The notes under the pieces were generated by a model. It ran no database searches and was not told the DNA's origin. It saw nothing but the letters and a program-made list of their open reading frames with translations. From assembly GCF_012584515.1 (NCBI RefSeq), contig NZ_CP051461.1:2847501-2911500 (forward strand): a stretch of DNA of 64,000 nucleotides, read 5' to 3'. A program made the position numbers and the translations under genes. Source of the stretch: Polaromonas vacuolata. Its GTDB lineage: Bacteria > Pseudomonadota > Gammaproteobacteria > Burkholderiales > Burkholderiaceae_C. Positions 58,113-64,000 of this stretch are shown here, in pieces (the stretch's first letter is position 1; each line of letters opens with the position of its first letter).

Positions 58113-61100
58113 ATGCCACAAGGAATATTGAGAACCCTGAGCCACGAGGCCTTGATCACAGAGGGGGCCTTGCAAAGCGCTATTTTTAATAGCATTAATT
58201 TCTCCTGCATTGCAACCGACACCAAGGGCGTGATTCAGATCTTCAGTATGGGTGCCGAGCGCATGTTGGGCTACGCAGCCAAGGAAGTGGTCAACCGCAT
58301 CACACCGGCTGATATTTCTGATTTAGAAGAAGTCATAGCCCGCGCCAAAAATTTAAGTCTGACACTTTATACACATATCGAACCGGGCTTTGAAGCTTTG
58401 ATTTTTAATGCATCGCGCGGCATTGAAGATATCTACGAGCTAACCTATATCCGCAAAGACGGCAGCCGCTTTCCCGCCATGGTATCCGTCACGGCGCTGC
58501 GTGATGAAGAAGACCTCATCATCGGTTACCTGCTGATTGGCACGGATAACACCGCTCGCAAAAAGATAGAAAAAGAGCGTACTAAACTAGACCAACGTTT
58601 GCGTGATTTACAGTTTTATACCCAGTCGCTGTTTGAAGCGAGTATTGACGCCATCATCACAACCAATCCAGAGGGCATCGTCACCGATGTCAATCAACGG
58701 ATGGAGGTGCTCACCGCACGCACCCGTAGTGAGCTCATAGGCTCGCCCTTTAATCGACACTTCACCGACCCACATCGCGCACAGGCCGTAATCAGCAAAG
58801 CCTTGAGCAACGGAAAGCTGACAAATTACGAGTTGACGGCGCTGAGCCAAGATAAGCAAGAAACCGTAGTGTCGTGCAACGCCGCGATTTTCTACGACCA
58901 AGAAAAACGAGTGCGAGGCGTGTTCGCGGCTGCGCGTGTTGTTACGGCACAAAAAGCAGCTGAGCATGCGCTGCGGACCTCGGAGATGTTTTCAAAGTCC
59001 ACACTAGACGCTGCGTCATCACCGATATGCGTGCTCAATAAATCTGGCGAAATACTGGCCGTTAATCGGGCTTGGTGCGATGGTGCCGATGCGGCCAACA
59101 AGCAACCACAACACATGAACTTTAGCAGCGGTATAGGTAGTAATTACCTCGATTTATGTGATGAAGCCAGTGGACAATATGCTACGCAGGCAGCACTTTT
59201 GGCAAAGAGCATTCGCAGAGTGATCGAAGACGAAAGTCAAGAATTGACGATTGAGTACGCCGCATTCACAGCAACTGAGAAATCTTGGTTTCTAGCCAGA
59301 ATCACGCGCTTTCATGGCGATAGCGCAAACGTGGTCGTGGCGCATGTAAATATCACCGAACGCAAAATCGCTGCGCTGCGTGAACACCACCAGCACCGAG
59401 TCGTGCAATTACTGGCCGCCAAAGCACCGTTCGAAGACGTGCTGAGCGCCATCGCACGCAATGTTGAAGAAATCAACGAAAACCTGCTGTGCAGTATTGA
59501 GCTGCTGGCCAAGGATGGTAGAAACTCTCGTATCGGTGCCGCCCCAAGTTTGCCAGACTTTTTCAAATCAGCAATCGGCGACAAATCGGTTATGGATGAC
59601 AAAGATGCAAAGGGGCGTGTCGGGCAAGAAGCAATTAGCAGCAGTCAGAGATTTTTAACAAAAGACGATGCTTGCCTTTGTTGCTTGGCGACGTATCAAA
59701 AGTTGGCCGATCAGTACGGAATCCATTCCAGTTGGGCGCAATCAATAGTTTCGGCACAAGACCAACAACTAGGCATTTTCACCATCTATCAGCGCCATCT
59801 CCATGTGCCCAGCAACGCTGACTTACAACTGGTGCAAGACCAAGCAAGTCTGGTTGCAGTGGCGATAGAAAAAATCCAAGCAGAGACCCAGCAGCGACTC
59901 GCCGCCAGCGTTTTTTCTCATGTCCGCGAAGCCATCATGATTACCGATGCAGCAGGGATGATTGTTGAAGTCAATGAAACCTTCTCGCGCATTACCGGCC
60001 ACGAACAGTCAGACGCAGCCGGTAAACCTATGCGTATGCTCAGTTCAAACCAGCAGAGTCATGCGTTTTTTTTGACTATGTGGCACGAACTCGTCGAGAA
60101 AGGTCACTGGAGCGGTGAGACATTAAGCCAACGTAAGAACGGCGATAACTTTGCGTCCATGCTGTCCATTAGCGCAGTGCGTGACACGCTAGGCGCGACA
60201 CAAAATTACGTGGCGCTGTTTTCTGACATCACGCTGATGAAGCAGCACGCCGAGCAGCTCGAACATATCGCTCACTACGACTCACTAACTCACCTGCCCA
60301 ACCGCGTGCTACTAGCCGATCGCTTAAAACAAGCCCTGCTCAATTGCAAACGTCGAGGTAATTCTTTAGCCGTGGTGTTTTTGGATTTAGACAACTTCAA
60401 GAAAGTCAATGACGAGCACGGCCACAACGTAGGCGATGAGCTACTGGTCACCTTAGCCCAGCGAATGAAAGCAGCACTGCGCAGCGGAGACACACTGGCG
60501 CGTTTGGGCGGCGATGAGTTCGTGGCGATACTGGTGGACATGCAAACCTCAAATGACTATGAACAAGTGGTTCATCGTCTGCTCGAAGCAGCCTCAAGCC
60601 CGGTCATGACCACAGAGCATGAGCTGTGTGTATCGGCCAGCATAGGCGTGACTATTTATCCACATGACGACGGTGACGCTGACCTACTCATTCGCCATGC
60701 AGATCAAGCCATGTACGCCGCCAAACAGACGGGGCGCAACCGCTACAACCTCTTTGATATGGACTTAGAAGAAGCGATGCTCACTCGGCACAGTGGCCTA
60801 GAAAACATTCGGCAAGCGCTTGAAAATAAAGAATTTGTACTTTTTTATCAGCCTAAAATTAATATGGCGACGAATGAAGTGGTCGGTTCTGAAGCACTCA
60901 TTCGTTGGCAACACCCAACGCGAGGTCTGCTTTCACCCGCCGATTTTCTGCCGTTAATAGAGAACCACCCACTGAGTGTGATGGTAGGAGAATGGGTGAT
61001 TGAGACCGCACTAAAACAACTCTCAATTTGGCGTGGCATGGGCTTAAACATACCGGTAAGTGTCAACATAGGCGCGCGCCAACTGCAAGAAGATGAATTC

Positions 61101-61574
61101 GAAGCGCATCTCACCAAGGCACTTGAGGCCCACCGCGATGTCCCATCGCATTGCTTAGAGCTCGAAGTATTAGAAAGCAGCGCACTAGAAGACATGAACA
61201 AAATCTCACGCGTGATGCGCGCCTGCTGCGCGCTAGGTGTAAGATTTTTACTCGACGATTTCGGCACTGGTCACTCCTCGCTGACGCACCTTAGACGATT
61301 GCCAGCGGACGTTATTAAAATAGACCAAAGCTTTGTACGTGACATGCTGGAGGACTCAGAAGATTTGGCGATAGTTAAAGGTGTTATTGCACTAGCGGTA
61401 ACCTTAAAACTCGAAATAATCGCCGAGGGCGTAGAAACAAAAGCCCATGGCGATATGTTGATATCCTTGGGCTGTACGCTCGCCCAAGGCTATGGAATTG
61501 CCAGACCAATGCCAGAAGACAAGCTACCTAACTGGGTTAAAAATTGGCACACAAACCCAGCATGGACAGCATGA
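58113..61574 (+). CDS. Multi-sensor c-di-GMP enzyme: PAS-PAS-PAS-GAF-PAS-GGDEF-EAL
   Basis: A 1153-residue protein with no membrane segment. PAS domains lie near residues 20-155, 170-290, 295-430 and 605-715, with a GAF-like domain near 440-595. GGDEF is intact (LARLGGDEFVAIL) with the I-site RSGD five residues before it, and the EAL domain is intact (SEALIRWQHP, LDDFGTGHSSLTHL, EIIAEGVET). Both synthesis and hydrolysis of c-di-GMP are possible. The first PAS (SAIFNSINFSCIATDTKGVI) is almost the same as that of the broken kinase at 7772. Its ribosome-binding site is CAGGGA. Confidence 0.93.
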   Translation: MPQGILRTLSHEALITEGALQSAIFNSINFSCIATDTKGVIQIFSMGAERMLGYAAKEVVNRITPADISDLEEVIARAKNLSLTLYTHIEPGFEALIFNASRGIEDIYELTYIRKDGSRFPAMVSVTALRDEEDLIIGYLLIGTDNTARKKIEKERTKLDQRLRDLQFYTQSLFEASIDAIITTNPEGIVTDVNQRMEVLTARTRSELIGSPFNRHFTDPHRAQAVISKALSNGKLTNYELTALSQDKQETVVSCNAAIFYDQEKRVRGVFAAARVVTAQKAAEHALRTSEMFSKSTLDAASSPICVLNKSGEILAVNRAWCDGADAANKQPQHMNFSSGIGSNYLDLCDEASGQYATQAALLAKSIRRVIEDESQELTIEYAAFTATEKSWFLARITRFHGDSANVVVAHVNITERKIAALREHHQHRVVQLLAAKAPFEDVLSAIARNVEEINENLLCSIELLAKDGRNSRIGAAPSLPDFFKSAIGDKSVMDDKDAKGRVGQEAISSSQRFLTKDDACLCCLATYQKLADQYGIHSSWAQSIVSAQDQQLGIFTIYQRHLHVPSNADLQLVQDQASLVAVAIEKIQAETQQRLAASVFSHVREAIMITDAAGMIVEVNETFSRITGHEQSDAAGKPMRMLSSNQQSHAFFLTMWHELVEKGHWSGETLSQRKNGDNFASMLSISAVRDTLGATQNYVALFSDITLMKQHAEQLEHIAHYDSLTHLPNRVLLADRLKQALLNCKRRGNSLAVVFLDLDNFKKVNDEHGHNVGDELLVTLAQRMKAALRSGDTLARLGGDEFVAILVDMQTSNDYEQVVHRLLEAASSPVMTTEHELCVSASIGVTIYPHDDGDADLLIRHADQAMYAAKQTGRNRYNLFDMDLEEAMLTRHSGLENIRQALENKEFVLFYQPKINMATNEVVGSEALIRWQHPTRGLLSPADFLPLIENHPLSVMVGEWVIETALKQLSIWRGMGLNIPVSVNIGARQLQEDEFEAHLTKALEAHRDVPSHCLELEVLESSALEDMNKISRVMRACCALGVRFLLDDFGTGHSSLTHLRRLPADVIKIDQSFVRDMLEDSEDLAIVKGVIALAVTLKLEIIAEGVETKAHGDMLISLGCTLAQGYGIARPMPEDKLPNWVKNWHTNPAWTA

Positions 61575-61673
61575 GGCATTCAAAAAAAAATCACTTTACC
61601 GGTCTTACTTAAACTTGGATTTGCAGCGCTTTCAAATTTACTGTCAGTCTAGGTCTTCACAAAGTGTGAACCC

Positions 61674-62558
61674 TCAAGAACGCTTTTTTTCCATCAACCG
61701 GCGCGCACGTTCAACCACCGGTGCATCAATCATTTTGCCGTCCAAGGCCACCGCGCCCAAGCCCGCATCTTGCGCCAACTGATAAGCCGCAATAATGCGC
61801 TCGGCCAGTGCTAGCTCTGCCGCACTCGGCCTAAAAGCAGCGTTAATCGCGCTAATTTGATTGGGGTGAATCGCCAAAGCGCCAGTAAATCCAAACGCTT
61901 TCGCTTTACGCACCAGTTGCTCAAACGCAGGTAAATCGTTGAAGTTGGAAATCGACCCAGGCAATCCCCAAGCCAGCATGTCAAACGCTCTGGCAGCCAA
62001 CGCTATGCGTTGAGCGGGCTCGCTTAAAGCATATGCATCGGGTTCCACACCAAGACTGGCGGCGAAATCTTCACTGCCAAAACCCAAGCCAATTAAACGG
62101 CCTTGGGTTTGCAAAATAGAAGCGATATTAAACAGCCCTTTAGGTGACTCGATTAACGCAATAAATTTAACCGTGCCGGGCTGACGGGTGAATTCAAACT
62201 CAAACTGGGAAATGAGTTGATCGACTTCTATCAAAATATCAGCGTCGTCGGTTTTAGGAATCAATATCGCATCCGCACCGGCACGAACGGCTGCACGCAC
62301 ATCAGCTTCAAAATGTACGGCCTCATTATTGACCCGTACCAGCATAGGTAAGCCATGAGGACGGACTTGACCCAGTGCTGAAAAAAGCGCCTCACGCGCT
62401 GTATTTTTTTGTGTATGAATGATGGAATCTTCAAGGTCAAAAATTACCGCATCCGCCTGCCGGGTATGGGCACTGGCGATAAATTTTTCATTCAAGGCCG
62501 GCACAAAAAGTAGGGAATGAAGCGTGTTGAATGAAAAATTATTTGCCATGACGGACAT
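61674..62558 (-). CDS. CitE-like HpcH/HpaI aldolase or citrate lyase beta-type protein
   Basis: TIM-barrel enzyme of 294 residues cleaving an acyl-CoA thioester or aldol product. Motifs: SLLFVPALNEKFIASA, DAVIFDLEDSI, MLVRVNNEA (Arg), ILIPKTDDAD, LIESPKGLFN, GFGSEDFAASLG and IHPNQISAINAAF. No citC/D/F partners are nearby, so it may act alone, for example in malyl-CoA or citramalyl-CoA metabolism. The start may be 62558 or 62549; a much longer frame upstream overlaps the divergent nuclease and is rejected. Convergent with the GGDEF/EAL gene. Confidence 0.88.
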   Translation of the reverse strand: MSVMANNFSFNTLHSLLFVPALNEKFIASAHTRQADAVIFDLEDSIIHTQKNTAREALFSALGQVRPHGLPMLVRVNNEAVHFEADVRAAVRAGADAILIPKTDDADILIEVDQLISQFEFEFTRQPGTVKFIALIESPKGLFNIASILQTQGRLIGLGFGSEDFAASLGVEPDAYALSEPAQRIALAARAFDMLAWGLPGSISNFNDLPAFEQLVRKAKAFGFTGALAIHPNQISAINAAFRPSAAELALAERIIAAYQLAQDAGLGAVALDGKMIDAPVVERARRLMEKKRS

Positions 62559-62667
62559 CAGATAGTTCCAAAAATTTAATTCCCCATGATAAGTCACCGG
62601 TATGGCTGAGCAGTCATAGCCAGCAGCCAGAGCATGAGGCAAGTACTCCCCTATACTGCTGGACAAA

Positions 62668-63582
62668 ATGATAAACATGTTTAAAGTTGTTCCAGTAGTT
62701 GCACTCTTTTTAGTCACCAACCTCATCACCACCAGCGCCCTCGCCAGCACCGCCTGTCCACAGCATTTCACAGGCGGACAAGCGCCTAGTATTAGTAATC
62801 CAAAGCTCAAGCCGCGCAGCCAAGAGGTTTGCTTTGAAGCCTTTGCCGTGCTGCATTCCGGACTTAGCCGCACGCCGATTTACTCGGCCGAGCACCTCAC
62901 CCGAAGTCGGCTAGAGTTAGCCAAAAAACTCTCCCGCAAAGACTCGTTCCACGCCGAGAGTGAATTACCCGAGCGCGACCGCGCTGAGCTTGCCGACTAC
63001 TCGCGCTCTGGCTACGACCGTGGCCACATGAGTCCAAATGCAGACATGCCGAATCGCAGCGCCCAAGCCGAGTCTTTTTCTCTGGCCAATATGGTGCCCC
63101 AAGTGCATGCCAATAACGCTGGCGTTTGGGCCGGTATTGAAGCTGCTGCGCGACAGCTAGCGCGCACAGAAGGCGAAGTTTACGTATTGTCTGGCCCGCT
63201 GTTCGATGGCAACGAGATTGAAAAAATCGGCAATGTATTGGTGCCCACGCATTTGTGGAAACTGCTTTACAGCCCACAGCAGCAACGCGCTGGCGCCTAT
63301 TTAATTAGCAACGACCAAAGCCAAGATTACGCCAGCATTAGCGTGAGTGATTTAGAAACCAAGACCGGCCTAAAGCTATTGCCTAGCGTGAGTCAAAGCG
63401 TTCGCGACAGCGGCATGCAACTGCCTAACCCGTCGTCAAGCCGCAGCAATAGCGCAAACAATGCTGCGAGCAACAAAAAAAATAATCCAGAAGTAGAGGA
63501 ATTCAAGCCTAGCGAAGTCGCGCTTAAGTTGATCAATGAAGTCCTACGCCTTTTGGTCAACGCATTCAAACAAGCCACTTAA
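62668..63582 (+). CDS. Secreted DNA/RNA non-specific endonuclease
   Basis: Exported nuclease of 304 residues with an N-terminal signal peptide (VVPVVALFLVTNLITTSALAS). The active-site motif DRGHMSPNADM carries the catalytic His of the NucA/Serratia family. The segment EVYVLSGPLFDG is conserved. The C-terminal 60 residues are Ser/Asn/Lys-rich and probably a linker. It is divergent from the CitE-like gene. Possible role in nutrient scavenging. Confidence 0.92.
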   Translation: MINMFKVVPVVALFLVTNLITTSALASTACPQHFTGGQAPSISNPKLKPRSQEVCFEAFAVLHSGLSRTPIYSAEHLTRSRLELAKKLSRKDSFHAESELPERDRAELADYSRSGYDRGHMSPNADMPNRSAQAESFSLANMVPQVHANNAGVWAGIEAAARQLARTEGEVYVLSGPLFDGNEIEKIGNVLVPTHLWKLLYSPQQQRAGAYLISNDQSQDYASISVSDLETKTGLKLLPSVSQSVRDSGMQLPNPSSSRSNSANNAASNKKNNPEVEEFKPSEVALKLINEVLRLLVNAFKQAT

Positions 63583-63603
63583 TCAACACCCAAAGGCCAA
63601 CTT

Positions 63604-63858
63604 ATGACACTCGAATTTGTGCCCTTTGCCAACGAGTCGGATGTGATTCGAATCGGTGCGGTAGAAATCGAAAACCGGTTAGACCGCATCAGCATAACCG
63701 GCACTCTTGAGCTAACAAAAGACCAAAACGGATTGGCTTTGGCGAAAGAATTGCAACAGCTAATCAAACGCACCATACAACTTTTAGAAGCAGAAAAAAA
63801 ACTACCACAAAGCGTAGCTATCAAGCCGGTGATGAAAGTAAAAAATCCATTTTTGTAA
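63604..63858 (+). CDS. Small protein of unknown function
   Basis: An 84-residue predicted protein. The N-terminal half looks beta-rich (IRIGAVEIENRLDRISITGT) and the C-terminal half helical and charged (LAKELQQLIKRTIQLLEAEK). It lies 21 bp after the nuclease on the same strand and may be co-expressed with it. I do not recognise a family. Confidence 0.7.
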   Translation: MTLEFVPFANESDVIRIGAVEIENRLDRISITGTLELTKDQNGLALAKELQQLIKRTIQLLEAEKKLPQSVAIKPVMKVKNPFL

Positions 63859-64000
63859 AAAAATGTATTTCTAATTTAGAAAATTTATTGGCTGAAAAAA
63901 TTACAGCTGACATAAATAATTCAATGCCAACGCAGCTAACTTTCCCTTTCAAATTAGTAAATTTATAACCTGCAACCGTCAAGTCAAGCCCTTGACCGAC

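Noticed and set aside
62559..62873. Long N-terminal extension of the CitE-like gene
   Set aside because: It runs antisense over the signal peptide of the nuclease and has no similarity to the family start.

Overview
The window looks like chromosome of a betaproteobacterium of the order Burkholderiales, most likely family Comamonadaceae (Rhodoferax/Polaromonas-like). The reasons are a tripartite-tricarboxylate (Bug-type) binding protein, the folC-SPOR-cvpA-purF-metZ order, gltX next to a tRNA-Ala/Glu/Asp cluster, the protein types, and a GC content that looks a little above 50 %. This placement is inference from gene content; no search was run.

Layout. 0-6 kb: end of a ferredoxin-reductase gene, a Bug receptor, then a minus-strand envelope block (waaA, waaC, phosphomannomutase). 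6.3-11.4 kb: ogt, a DMT exporter, and a decaying signalling locus in which an IS30-family element splits a PAS histidine kinase; behind it lie a degraded receiver domain and a short REC-PAS protein. 11.5-14.4 kb: a Crp/Fnr regulator, an AT-richer gene of unknown function, and tRNA-Asp, -Glu and -Ala. 14.4-21.4 kb: gltX, metZ, purF, cvpA, an SPOR protein and folC, all minus strand. 21.5-34.4 kb: mostly housekeeping genes (Spx/ArsC-like protein, glycine-zipper protein, ECF sigma/anti-sigma pair, ppnP, argG, murB, yajQ, a retropepsin-like protease, plsY, an aldo/keto reductase, an OmpA-like lipoprotein, an acyl-CoA synthetase, an alpha/beta hydrolase). 34.5-40.7 kb: a tightly packed operon of a CHASE3-GAF kinase with three receivers, CheR, a receiver-less CheB and a REC-kinase. 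40.8-45.8 kb: prfB with its programmed frameshift, pepN, fbp, tRNA-Thr. 46.1-47.2 kb: a brnTA toxin-antitoxin pair and decayed DNA. 47.2-56.9 kb: an iron region (bfd; imelysin, di-heme protein, imelysin, DUF1513; bfr; PepSY membrane protein; TonB-dependent siderophore receptor) with two Fur-box-like sites. 57.5-58.1 kb: a very AT-rich gene-free stretch. 58.1-63.9 kb: a PAS/GAF/GGDEF/EAL protein, a CitE-like lyase, a secreted nuclease and a small unknown gene.

How it fits together. The iron genes plausibly form one Fur-controlled programme: siderophore uptake (TonB receptor and PepSY reductase-like protein), periplasmic iron handling (two imelysins, a c-type cytochrome-like di-heme protein, a DUF1513 protein), and storage and release (Bfr and Bfd). 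The signalling genes show one intact and one decaying locus; the broken kinase and the c-di-GMP enzyme at 58 kb carry nearly the same N-terminal PAS module. A recurring oddity is short tandem repeats sitting on or directly after stop codons (five genes), three of which place stop triplets in all three frames.
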